A stretch of DNA of 64,000 bases from Fibrobacter sp. (lineage in GTDB: Bacteria; Fibrobacterota; Fibrobacteria; Fibrobacterales; Fibrobacteraceae). The DNA lies in contig JAFZOV010000165.1 in assembly GCA_017550445.1 (NCBI GenBank), positions 29,488 to 93,487 on the forward strand, given 5' to 3'. Position numbers and translations under genes: made by a program. Positions 16,644 to 25,600 of the stretch are shown here, piece by piece (position 1 is the first letter of the stretch; the number at the start of each line of letters is the position of its first letter). The notes beneath the pieces are model-generated. The model was given only the letters and a program-made list of their open reading frames with translations. It had not been told where the DNA came from and did not search any database.

Positions 16644-18476
16644 TTAATCTTCTTCAGCCGGGCGCTTGGAAAGCTGCTTACGCTTGATCGGGTCGAGCTC
16701 GGTCTTGCGGAGGCGCAGCACTTCCGGCGTGACTTCGATGCATTCGTCTTCGTTGATGAAGGTGACGCATTCTTCCAAAGTCAGGCGGCGGTACGGAGTC
16801 AGCTGGATCATGTCGTCAGCGGACTTGGAGCGCATGTTGGTGAGGTGTTTACCCTTGGTGACGTTCACGATGATATCGACGTCGCGGTTGTGTTCACCCA
16901 CGATCATGCCCGGATAAACTTCTGCACCCGGTCCGATGATGAGGTAGCCACGGTCTTCCAGGTTGGAAAGTGCATAGCTAGCAGCTTCGCCCGGTTCCTT
17001 CGCAATGAGCACGCCATTCACGCGGGCCGGAATTTCGCCCTTGTACGGTTCGTAGTCCTTGAAGATAGACTGGCTCACGGCGTAACCCTTGGAAAGGGAG
17101 AGCAGCTTCGGGCGAATACCGATAAGGCCACGGGACGGAACGAGGTATTCGAGGGTCACGCGGTCGTTTTCGTCGGTGGTCATGTTGACCATTTCGCCCT
17201 TACGGGTGTTGATTTCCTGAATGCAGGCGCCGCTGAATTCGTTCGGCACTTCGACCTTGAATTCTTCGATCGGTTCGAGGAGCTTGCCATTTTCGTCGTT
17301 CTTGAAAATCACCTGCGGAGAGCCGATGGTGAATTCATAGAGTTCACGACGCATGTTTTCGACGAGGATGGTCAAGTGGAGAATGCCACGGCCAGATACC
17401 TTGAAGGTAGAAGCGCCGTCGACCTTTTCGACGAGGAGGGCGGGGTCAGCCATGTGGGCGCGTTCCAGACGTTCCTGGAGCTGGTTACCCGTCATGAACT
17501 TTCCACCGTACTTACCGGCCAGGGGCGAGGTGTTCACGGTGAAGAGCATGGAGATTGTCGGCGGGTCAATGTGGATGCGGGGGAGGTGCACCGGATTGTT
17601 CGTCGAAGAGAGGGTATCACCGATGTCGAAGTTGTCGAGACCGGCAATCAAGATGATGTCGCCCGGACCGGCTTCTTCGATCGGCTGCGGGGTCAGGCCT
17701 TCGTAACGCAGAATCTTCTGGATACGGATGTTCTTCACCTTGCCGTCGGTCATGGCCTGTGCCACGGTGAGGCCCGGCTTGAACGTACCCTGCTGCACAC
17801 GACCCACGGCCAAGCGGCCAAGGAAGCCCGAGTATTCGAGGGAAGCGATCTGCAGAAGCGGTTCTGCATTCGGATCGCCCTTCGGGGCCGGGATGCGTTC
17901 GATAATCTTGTCCATCAAAATGTGGAAATCACCATCGGGGTCTTCCATTTCGGCCTTGCAGATGCCCTTACGGCCAGAGCCGAACACCTTGTCGAAGTCG
18001 AGTTGCTGTTCGTTGGCGTCAAGTTCGCAGAACAGGTCGAACACCTTGTCGAGTGCGCCGTGCGGGTTGCAGCCGTCGCGGTCGATCTTGTTCACCACGA
18101 CGATAGGAATAAGTCCCATTTCAAGGGCCTTCTGGGTCACAAAACGGGTCTGAGCCATGGGGCCTTCGAAGGCGTCCACCACCAGAATCACGCCGTCCAC
18201 CGTGCCGAGCACGCGTTCCACCTGGCCACCGAAGTCGGCGTGCCCCGGGGTATCGACGATGTTCACGCGATAGCCCTTGTACATGACGCTCGTGTTCTTG
18301 GAAAGGATGGTGATGCCGCGTTCACGTTCCAGGTTGTCGGAGTCCATCACGCGTTCGTTCACTTCTTCGTTTTCGTGGAAGGTTCCGCACTGCTTGAGGA
18401 GCTGGTCCACCAGGGTAGTTTTACCGTGGTCAACGTGGGCGATAATGGCGACGTTTCTGATTTTAGATGGATCCAT
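16644..18476 (-). CDS. typA: Ribosome-associated GTPase TypA/BipA
   Basis: The 610-residue translational GTPase has the G1 motif [10 protein letters not shown] (about 14-23), the switch I region ERERGITI, G3 [11 protein letters not shown]4 NKIDR and the BipA-specific C-terminal domain ([30 protein letters not shown]). It binds 70S ribosomes and acts in ribosome assembly and stress or low-temperature growth in other bacteria. Length matches the family. It is monocistronic, with FISUMP on one side and a divergent receiver-like gene on the other. Confidence 0.97.
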   Translation of the reverse strand: MDPSKIRNVAIIAHVDHGKTTLVDQLLKQCGTFHENEEVNERVMDSDNLERERGITILSKNTSVMYKGYRVNIVDTPGHADFGGQVERVLGTVDGVILVVDAFEGPMAQTRFVTQKALEMGLIPIVVVNKIDRDGCNPHGALDKVFDLFCELDANEQQLDFDKVFGSGRKGICKAEMEDPDGDFHILMDKIIERIPAPKGDPNAEPLLQIASLEYSGFLGRLAVGRVQQGTFKPGLTVAQAMTDGKVKNIRIQKILRYEGLTPQPIEEAGPGDIILIAGLDNFDIGDTLSSTNNPVHLPRIHIDPPTISMLFTVNTSPLAGKYGGKFMTGNQLQERLERAHMADPALLVEKVDGASTFKVSGRGILHLTILVENMRRELYEFTIGSPQVIFKNDENGKLLEPIEEFKVEVPNEFSGACIQEINTRKGEMVNMTTDENDRVTLEYLVPSRGLIGIRPKLLSLSKGYAVSQSIFKDYEPYKGEIPARVNGVLIAKEPGEAASYALSNLEDRGYLIIGPGAEVYPGMIVGEHNRDVDIIVNVTKGKHLTNMRSKSADDMIQLTPYRRLTLEECVTFINEDECIEVTPEVLRLRKTELDPIKRKQLSKRPAEED

Positions 18477-18561
18477 AATGGCTCTTTTGATTGACGTTTA
18501 TTTTTGCGCGCAAATTTAGAAATTCTAGCCGATTATGGCAATGTTTTGGGGTCAAGTTTAC

Positions 18562-18576
18562 TATATTTGGGCTACT
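18562..18576 (+). promoter_or_regulatory. -10 box TATATTTG (18562-18569), 9 nt before ATG
   Basis: It matches the TAnnTTTG class. With no SD it supports the ATG at 18577 over an upstream in-frame ATG at 18535, which would precede the predicted transcript start. Confidence 0.55.
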
Positions 18577-19032
18577 ATGGCAAAAGAATTCGACAATTTT
18601 GATGACGAAGAAATGGACGAAGCCGCCCTCGAGAAGTTCGATTCCGAGGACTCCCTTGCCCAGACCCCCGTGGTTCGCGACTATAGCGACCGTCGTATCC
18701 TGATTTGGGAAGAAGACGATTCCCATCGCGAAGCCTGCCTGACCGTGCTGACCGACCTTTTGGTGGGTGCAACCATCAAGGCTGTAAAGACCGAGGCCGA
18801 AGCCCAGGAACAGCTCGAAAACGACGACTGGGATACCTTCGTTGTCGACTTCTATACCGAAGGCGTTTCTTCTAGCGACTTCATCAAGAGCGCGAACAAC
18901 TATCCGGGTTCTATCCTGGTGGCCCTGAACATGGGGCCGCTGACTCTTGCCGAAGAACGTGACCCATCCCGCACCGAATTGCTTCGCAGGCTTTTCGACG
19001 TGGAACGGGCCAATACGCAGATTCACGCTTAG
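18577..19032 (+). CDS. Response-regulator receiver-like protein
   Basis: The 151-residue product starts with an acidic tail (EFDNFDDEEMDEAALEKFD), then a CheY-like segment: RRILIWEEDDSHREAC (acidic pocket in strand 1), DTFVVDFY (candidate phospho-acceptor Asp at the end of strand 3) and a strand ILVALN where the conserved Thr/Ser would sit. The Thr is replaced by Ala and no C-terminal Lys is evident, so this is a degenerate or atypical receiver, without output domain. No histidine kinase is nearby. Receiver homology is moderately convincing; signalling activity is uncertain. Confidence 0.55.
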   Translation: MAKEFDNFDDEEMDEAALEKFDSEDSLAQTPVVRDYSDRRILIWEEDDSHREACLTVLTDLLVGATIKAVKTEAEAQEQLENDDWDTFVVDFYTEGVSSSDFIKSANNYPGSILVALNMGPLTLAEERDPSRTELLRRLFDVERANTQIHA

Positions 19033-19039
19033 CGCCAAA

Positions 19040-19115
19040 GGCGCAGTTACTAGTTGGTAGTTACTAGAAATTTTCAATTTATAATTCTAGTAACTTAGAA
19101 CTAGTAACTTAGAAC
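19040..19115. repeat. Intergenic palindromic word repeat (AGTTACTAG family)
   Basis: AGTTACTAG words at about 19044-19070 face their complement CTAGTAACT (19083-19106) across an AT-rich centre. It lies between convergent genes and possibly acts as a terminator. A single related copy lies near 12750-12768. Confidence 0.55.
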
Positions 19116-19118
19116 TAT

Positions 19119-20354
19119 TTATCTGCAGAACGATAATTCGCCCGGAGTGGGTGTCGTAAGGCACCAAGCCGAGGAATCCGAACGCACCTTCCAGTGGTCA
19201 ATGTTCAGTTGGCCACTTTGATTGTATTTGCCGCTACCCAGGGCCGGCACCACGTTGGTGTGCAGCGAGTCGGGGGCGCTTGCGTAGTACAGGGAATCCA
19301 GGGTGATTCCGTCGCATTGCAAAATGACGCTCCCTTTGCTGTTGGTCATGTCGCTCCAGCCGTCGGTGTTCACGTATTCTGCCGGAGTTTTTTCTGACGT
19401 GGCGTCACCTAAGACCATAACCTCTCCTGGCAGAATTTCGCTGGTGGTGAGATTGTAGCGCTTGAGCGTGTTGGAGCTGGTAATCCCCAGAACGCAGTCG
19501 TCTAAAAGCAGCGTGTCGATAGTCCCGTTGTAGATCTCGACAAATTCATATTGAGCCGAGTCTTTGGCGGGGGCGGCGAAATATTCCGTAATCAGCAAGT
19601 TATCCGCCTGAGGCTTTCGGAATCCGGATCGGAGCGATAGCTTGATTTCGACATGGCGATCCTCTGCGGGCTTGATTCCCAAGGCCACTTTGCTCCGCAG
19701 GGAGTTCAGCGTGAGGTCGGGTACCGGGCTGTCTTCGGTGAGTAGGAACTTGTCGCTTAAACTGTAGATGGCGTTCCCTGTAGAATCGAACAGACTAATC
19801 TGCACATTGTATTCTACGCCAAGCTTAAGCATGCCGCTCTTGAAGTAAATTTTTCCGGTGGATTCTTCCATGGAAATTTCGTAGCGGTCGCTTTTGGATG
19901 TAAGCGTCATGGTTCCGCCCACAATTCCGCTTTCGTTCTTGAGTCCGGTAGGGACTTCTACTAGCACGAAGCCTACGATGGGGTGCATCTGGATCGAAAG
20001 ATTCTCGGTGGAACCGGCCTGTAGCTTGGTGGTGAGTTCGCCCATCTGCATCAGTGCCCCGTTGGCGTAAATCTTGGCTTTGAATGACCAGTTTTCGCTG
20101 GGGAAAAGGTCCATGTTGAAAAGGGCGCTGTCGGCAGAGTGCACGTAGTGGATCGTGTCTGCGCCGTAGCAGTCCAGTACCAGGCTATCAAGCAGTGGGG
20201 GTGTGCTGTACTGCAGCCGGAGGGCGACGGACGCATGTTCCGAATAGCTGATGGTGGCGCTGGTTTCGTGGGGTTCGCTGCCACAGTTCCAGAGGGCGAA
20301 AGCGCAAAGGAACGAGGTGGCGATGTTTGCATGTTTTGTGTTAATAGGACTCAT
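19119..20354 (-). CDS. Lipoprotein with C-terminal lamin-tail (LTD) domain
   Basis: The 411-residue product has a lipoprotein-type signal (ALWNC, Cys24). The middle is beta-rich and without recognised family. The C-terminal part (about 260-400) reads LLITEYFAAPAKDSAQYEFVEIYNGT, then LLLDDCVLGITSS and PGEVMVLGD, a pattern typical of bacterial lamin-tail domains, which are Ig-like modules on many secreted or surface proteins. The SD GGAGG lies 5 nt before the ATG. It is a monocistronic unit. The LTD call is moderately secure; the surface role is inferred. Confidence 0.7.
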   Translation of the reverse strand: MSPINTKHANIATSFLCAFALWNCGSEPHETSATISYSEHASVALRLQYSTPPLLDSLVLDCYGADTIHYVHSADSALFNMDLFPSENWSFKAKIYANGALMQMGELTTKLQAGSTENLSIQMHPIVGFVLVEVPTGLKNESGIVGGTMTLTSKSDRYEISMEESTGKIYFKSGMLKLGVEYNVQISLFDSTGNAIYSLSDKFLLTEDSPVPDLTLNSLRSKVALGIKPAEDRHVEIKLSLRSGFRKPQADNLLITEYFAAPAKDSAQYEFVEIYNGTIDTLLLDDCVLGITSSNTLKRYNLTTSEILPGEVMVLGDATSEKTPAEYVNTDGWSDMTNSKGSVILQCDGITLDSLYYASAPDSLHTNVVPALGSGKYNQSGQLNIDHWKVRSDSSAWCLTTPTPGELSFCR

Positions 20355-20500
20355 AATACCTCCATTTGGTTGAGTGGTCCTATTTTATTAACACGCTGAA
20401 ATTGAAAAAAGAGTTCAAAAAACACCCCTGTTTTTAGGGGGTATGGTTGTAAAATTTTTGATACTTTTAAAAATTGGCTTTTTTAAGCTAAAAACGCCAA

Positions 20501-20992
20501 TTAGAGCTTTAGCGCTTTTTGTCCGTTCTGCTTGCGGTTGCCTTGCAGCTTGGTGGCGCATGCCTTGTCTTGGCGGAGTATTTTCACCAGAGCGCTGGGG
20601 GTCAGGTTGAAGGCTGCCGCAGCCGCCTTGGTGTCGCCGTTCTTGGTAGCCATGATGTCGAAAACGTGCGCTACGAACAGCGGAAACAGGGCGTTGGTCG
20701 GTTGCAGGTGGCCGTTGCTCCCCGGAAAGGGCATTTCGGGGTTTGCGGGGGCTTCGCGGACTTGCAGGGCTAGGGCCATTTGCATTCGGTGTAGCGCATG
20801 GACCTTGTTTTCGTGAGCGGATCTCCCTTCGCACGATTTGATTTCTAAATTGAATTCCCGTAAACCGAGTAGAACTCCCGTGTTGGTCTTGTTGCGGTGC
20901 TGACCGCCGGGGCCCGACCCTTGAAAACCCTTGAGGGTGCAGGCACGAAGCAGTTCGTCCAGCGTCATTTTTAAATAGGTATCGCGATGCAT
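20501..20992 (-). CDS. Peptide chain release factor-like protein (GGQ domain only)
   Basis: The 163-residue protein has the catalytic GGQ loop of class I release factors (KGFQGSGPGGQHRNKTNTGV, about residues 18-37) but lacks domains that recognise stop codons. This places it with the stand-alone peptidyl-tRNA hydrolase proteins (ArfB/ICT1 or RF-H-like groups) that free stalled ribosomes. The C-terminal half (MATKNGDTKAAAAAFNLTP) is an unusual helical extension. ATG at 20992 is preferred because a TATTTT box lies 7 nt upstream on the minus strand; ATG at 20968 is the alternative. No rtcB-like partner is present. Confidence 0.8.
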   Translation of the reverse strand: MHRDTYLKMTLDELLRACTLKGFQGSGPGGQHRNKTNTGVLLGLREFNLEIKSCEGRSAHENKVHALHRMQMALALQVREAPANPEMPFPGSNGHLQPTNALFPLFVAHVFDIMATKNGDTKAAAAAFNLTPSALVKILRQDKACATKLQGNRKQNGQKALKL

Positions 20993-21005
20993 ACACTTAA
21001 AAATA
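20972..21005. promoter_or_regulatory. Overlapping divergent promoters around a shared ATGCAT start palindrome
   Basis: ATGCAT at 20987-20992 gives an ATG on each strand. The plus -10 candidate TAAATA (20972-20977) lies inside the minus gene. The minus -10 candidate TATTTT (complement of 21000-21005) lies inside the plus gene. Both genes would be leaderless or nearly so. Confidence 0.55.
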
Positions 21006-21706
21006 CAATTGTTGTGGCCCTTGCGATTGGGGCTTGCGTTTTCTTTTCGGCTTGCGCGGGTTCTTCTGCAAAAAATGATGCAGGCTCCAGTGAATCTGCC
21101 GAAGTCAAGAATGAAAAGGTGGTGCTTCAGGAATCCGATAAGCAGGCCATGCTCGAAACCATGTTCCGAAATTTCTTGAGTGCCATTCGTCAGGATACCC
21201 CTGCCGATGAACTCTACGCCATGCTGACCGATTCTTCGGAATACTGGCTCGATACGCTTGAAAATCACGCTAGGGTGTATAAGCCAGAAGACTTGGACAC
21301 CTGCCAGTTTTACGAAGTCTATTCCATTTTGCTTTACCGCCTTTATGAACGTGAACACTTGTGGCAAGTGCCCGAAGACCGTATGCTTTGGCTTTACGCG
21401 TCTAAGAGCGGTATTATCCATAACTTTACCAAGCTGAAGTTGGGCCCCATGAAGGTCAAGAATGACCGCGGAAGCATTGGGCTTGCAAAGAGTCCCGAAG
21501 TGCCGATCATGATTTTTGAATGGGACGACAAGTCCTGGAAACTGGACCTGGTTGAAACGGTTCCCTTGATTACGAAGGGCATTGAAGCCACAGCGGTCAA
21601 GAAGAGCTGGAGCAACAAGAAACTGGCTCTTTACTGGCTGGACCGCGAATACCATATGACGTACTCCAGATTAGATGATTCTCTCTGCGAACCCATTGGA
21701 TTCTAA
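20987..21706 (+). CDS. Uncharacterised lipoprotein
   Basis: The 239-residue product has a lipoprotein signal (lipobox FFSAC, Cys23), a short polar linker, then a mixed helical/strand domain (for example AMLETMFRNFLSAIRQD and FEWDDKSWKLDLVETVPL) that resembles calcium- or peptide-binding periplasmic domains of the NTF2-like type only in general outline. I do not recognise a family. It is first in a run of four co-directional genes (20987-27626) with the C25 peptidase, so a role in surface-protein maturation or secretion is possible. Confidence 0.6.
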   Translation: MHTLKNTIVVALAIGACVFFSACAGSSAKNDAGSSESAEVKNEKVVLQESDKQAMLETMFRNFLSAIRQDTPADELYAMLTDSSEYWLDTLENHARVYKPEDLDTCQFYEVYSILLYRLYEREHLWQVPEDRMLWLYASKSGIIHNFTKLKLGPMKVKNDRGSIGLAKSPEVPIMIFEWDDKSWKLDLVETVPLITKGIEATAVKKSWSNKKLALYWLDREYHMTYSRLDDSLCEPIGF

Positions 21707-21731
21707 TAGAAACGTCATTGTGTAAGTGATT

Positions 21732-22607
21732 ATGAAATTATTTAAATTCTTTTTTATTGCGTTAGTTTGTTTGTGCTCTGTACTTTGGGCAGCCCCCAAG
21801 GGTAAGCCTTATACGGCTGGTTCTGCCAAGGTCGTTGGCGCTGTCGATTCCAAGAAACCCTTTAGTGGCGACAGACTCTTTGCAACGCTGGATTCTGTAG
21901 GCGGTACGGGAACCTGGATGGAATGGGATATTAATGGCGTCAAGGATCCGTCGCTGATGGGAATTTTGGACCCTATGCTGAATGGTGCCAATAAGCCCGA
22001 AATGGTTTGGGTGATTACGGAACGCTCAAAGCCCCTTGCTGCAGTCCTTTTACCCAAGGGGAGTGGCGAAACGATTCTGTTTTACGAGTTGCCGTCTCTC
22101 GATGCCAAGCCAGCACCCTTGTCTATCAATCCGGTTCTTCGCCCCGAAGTTGTTTTCAGGGATTATAGGCAAGTTTCCGAGACGGAATATGTGCATCGGG
22201 ACAAGGATAACTTGAAGGTGAAACTGCTCCCGTCGGGAATGGTGTTTTCTTACGACAAGAAAGGTGACGAGCCCCTTTACATGGTGAAGGATTATGCTTC
22301 GAAAAGCCTCGACGAAAAGGCCTCTATTTTGACGGATTACGAAGATTACTTTAAGTACGAATATTCGTTGATGCTTAGGGCCTTTGTGCAGTCGGTTCGT
22401 GGCGTTTTCAATTGGCAACCCTGGCATTGGTATATGCCGGCTTGGAATTCGAAGTGGATGCTTAAGCGTTCCGAGCTGGAAGCGATTCTTGTGCGTGGGG
22501 TGGCGCCTTCGTTTTTTAGGCTTTTCAAGGCCACTACGGCAGTCGGAGAAACTATTGAATTCCGCACCAACGGAAATGGCTATTCGGAACTGGAAATTCG
22601 CCGCTAA
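21732..22607 (+). CDS. Uncharacterised exported protein upstream of the C25 peptidase
   Basis: The product (291 residues from the ATG at 21732) has a signal peptide (LFKFFFIALVCLCSVLWAAP, cleavage near residue 22). A GTG at 21726 is an alternative start. The mature part is a globular domain rich in aromatic residues with no motif I can name; the last third (WQPWHWYMPAWNSKWMLK) is unusually Trp-rich. It lies 25 bp after the lipoprotein gene and 40 bp before the C25 peptidase gene. Association with the peptidase is inferred from position only. Confidence 0.6.
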   Translation: MKLFKFFFIALVCLCSVLWAAPKGKPYTAGSAKVVGAVDSKKPFSGDRLFATLDSVGGTGTWMEWDINGVKDPSLMGILDPMLNGANKPEMVWVITERSKPLAAVLLPKGSGETILFYELPSLDAKPAPLSINPVLRPEVVFRDYRQVSETEYVHRDKDNLKVKLLPSGMVFSYDKKGDEPLYMVKDYASKSLDEKASILTDYEDYFKYEYSLMLRAFVQSVRGVFNWQPWHWYMPAWNSKWMLKRSELEAILVRGVAPSFFRLFKATTAVGETIEFRTNGNGYSELEIRR

Positions 22608-22635
22608 AGTCTAAATCTGGACTCCCGCGATTTGC

Positions 22636-22647
22636 TATTTTAGAAAC
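22636..22647 (+). promoter_or_regulatory. -10-like TATTTT (22636-22641), 6 nt before a GTG start
   Basis: The spacing suggests the peptidase gene may have its own leaderless promoter in addition to read-through from upstream. Confidence 0.4.
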
Positions 22648-25600
22648 GTGAAGCCCAAAGTACTTATAACTCTATTTGTGGCCCTGGGGGCAATCTGCTC
22701 GTTTGCCCGCGTGGTCGAAGATTCCAAGAGCCGATTTGTCTTGGATGATGCCGTCATTGAATCCAGTGTACACTCCTGTCTTGATGCAAAAGACCGTGGG
22801 GGCGTTTTCTTGCCTGAAAATGCTGCATACCTGGACGGCAACTCGGTCCCGTTCCGCTATTATCGTGTTGCACTCCCGAATAATCAAAAGCCCAATGTTT
22901 CGTTGACCGATTCTAAGGTGGTGCCTCTTGGAAAATCCTTATGTAAGGATGGCCCCGGCGGTGCAAAAGATTCCTTGCGCTTTTTGCCGGTAGACGTTTC
23001 TGCCCCGTATATGCGCGATGGTCTCTGGATGACCGATATTCGCGTTCCCCTTTATATCAAGAACGGTTCCTCGGTTTCCCTTCGCGAAAAATTTCGCCTG
23101 AAGGTTCAGTTCAATGGTTCTACGAATGGAGTCAACCCTGGCAAGCGTGTGCTTTCCAAGGTGGTAAACCCTGTGGCGGCCTCCCGCTTCGGAACGTCGC
23201 GGGCCAAGTCTATCAAGGCGCTGCGCAAAGAAGCCGGTGGAATGAACGATGTCTCGTTCCTGGCCAGGTTCCAAGTGGGCGACAAGGGTGACAAGAGCAT
23301 GTCGACTTTTAGCGAAGACGGCTTGTATGCGGTTCCCTTTAGTGAAATTCGCAATTCGCTTTTGCTGTGGCAAACCCAGGATTCCCTGGATGGTATTCCT
23401 GTGGATAGAATTTGCCTCTATGGCGCATCCCCGGATACTTTGGCTGACATGGGTCCCGGAGCAAGCGAGCGCAACCCTAACCAGATTTTTGAAATTCCCG
23501 TTGAAATCCGTGACCATACTCCCGGAGGCAGCAGCCCCGACGGTATTTTTAACGAAGGCGATACCCTGATTTTTGTGGGATATGGCAATGCCTTCTGGAA
23601 GCGTTGTGACCGCGAGGATCCCTTATTTGTGAATGGAAAAATGGATTATTTCCATTCCTATTCCCCTTATTCTTTTTACCAGAAGTTCCTGTTCGGCTTT
23701 AAGAAATCGGGCAAGGGACTTCGTCTAAGTCAAAGTGTTTCCACGCCTTCGGCTAGCGGAAAAGATGTGACCTGGATGCGTTATGCCCGCGCCGAAAAGG
23801 ACGCCCTCTTGCGCGATACCTATTTTGGAAAGGCTCTTGACTGGGAAAGGGCGACTGGTAAGGAATGGTTCTGGAAATGGCATGGTCGTCTGGAAACCAC
23901 GCGAATATCCTTCTCTGCCGAAGAAGTCAAGGAAACTGTCAATATGCCAGGAATGGTTCCTGGCGGCAAGCAGTATGTGGCGGTGTCCTTCTTTCCCCAT
24001 CGTTCCGTTTGGGCGAACGCGGCTGTGGAATTGAATGACCAGTCTGAAAATTTGACGCTTTCTCAGGAAAGCTATGCGATGCGCATGGATTCTATCATGT
24101 TCGCCATGGAAATCAACGGAAATCGAGTTGAACGTTCCGAAATGACGCTCATTCCTGGCGGTAATTTCCGCATAGACGATCCTGGATTCCTTGAGAAAAA
24201 CAACCAGTATGTTCTTGAAATGCTCCCTAACGAGAGACAGTTTGACAGATTTGATGGCTTTACGGTTGCATACCAGTGGAACCCCGTAGTGGATTCTGCT
24301 GAATGGCTTTTGCCGGGCGGTTCTGTTTCGGGCGTTATCAATGTTCCTGTTCCCTCCCAGACGAAGGTCATGAAGTTTTTAAACATGAAACCGGTGGGAT
24401 TTTTGAAAGCTTCGGGAACCGTTGCAAAGGATAGCGTTTCTGCCAATGATGATGTACGGTACCTGGCCGTTCGCGAGAAGGCATATCGCTCGGGCCTGAC
24501 GGTGGAAGGCTTGCCTGCTTATGGCAACGGGGTACTGACAGATTTGTCTAGGCCTAACTCGAAGTTGGAATATTTGATTATCGCTCCTAACGAATTCATC
24601 GAGCCGGCCAAGGTCTTGGCTGAATTCCGTAATGACGGCTCGGCCGCAGGAACGTTCCCCACGTCGGTAGTTGCTCTCGAAGATATTTATAACCGCTATA
24701 CGGGGGGCCGCGTGTCGCCGGTGGCTGTCCGTAACTACATTGCCTATGTCTATTCTGTGTGCCCGAATTTCCGTTATGTGTTGCTTGTTGGCTCGGGCCA
24801 TTTTGATTACCGTGGTTTTGATAGTAAATTGACGACTTCCTATTTCCCGCCCTTCGAAAAAGAAGATGGCGTGTACGAGGACTTCTTCGGTATCCTGGAT
24901 TCCGGCGAAGTGGTTCAGTATGGGGAATACGACTTGGATGTCGCGGTTGGTCGACTGCCTGTTGCTTCGGTGACGGAATTTGCGGACTATATCGAAAAGG
25001 CGAAGGATTACGAAAAGAAAGGCGTCATGGATTATTCCGACTGGCGCGCGACCATGCTGCATACGGCTGACGATGCCAAGAATAGCGGCTTGGAAGATAG
25101 GACAAAGCATACTTGGTATCAGGAAAACCTTGTGAATGCAATAGACAAGATGGCTGTAACCAAGGGCGAACGCTGGAACTTCAAGAAAATTTACCTTTTG
25201 GATTATGCCGAAGATGCTGCTGGTCAAAAGAAAGATGCCGCAGAAGACTTTATCAATGTCTTGAATCAGGGGGCTTTGTTTACGACCTATTTTGGCCATG
25301 GTTCCAAAACGGACTGGGCTAGTGAAGGTCTCTTGAAACCCAGTTATCTTGCCAAACTTTCGAACAGGGGCCGTTATACCATTCTAGGGTCTTTCTCTTG
25401 TACGGTGGGACGGTTTGACGAGGGCAATGCCCGCTCTCTTTCGGAAGAGTTCCTGTTGGCGCCTAAGGTAGGGTCCATTGTCTCTGTTGGCGCCACCCGT
25501 GAGACTTTTGCTGATTATAATTCAAACTTTGGAATGGACCTCTTGCTGAATTCGTTGATGGTAAACGGTGAAACCATTGGCATGGCGATGCTCAAGACCA

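Noticed and set aside
16614..18494. A 626-codon frame antisense to typA
   Set aside because: It is a codon-bias shadow of typA; the product is His/Val/Phe-rich with no motif, while typA is unmistakable. The same applies to long antisense frames over the MBOAT gene (37581-39413), metK (27801-28961), hisS (42772-44205), the pentapeptide gene (56094-57578) and the TSP3-OmpA gene (4752-7334).
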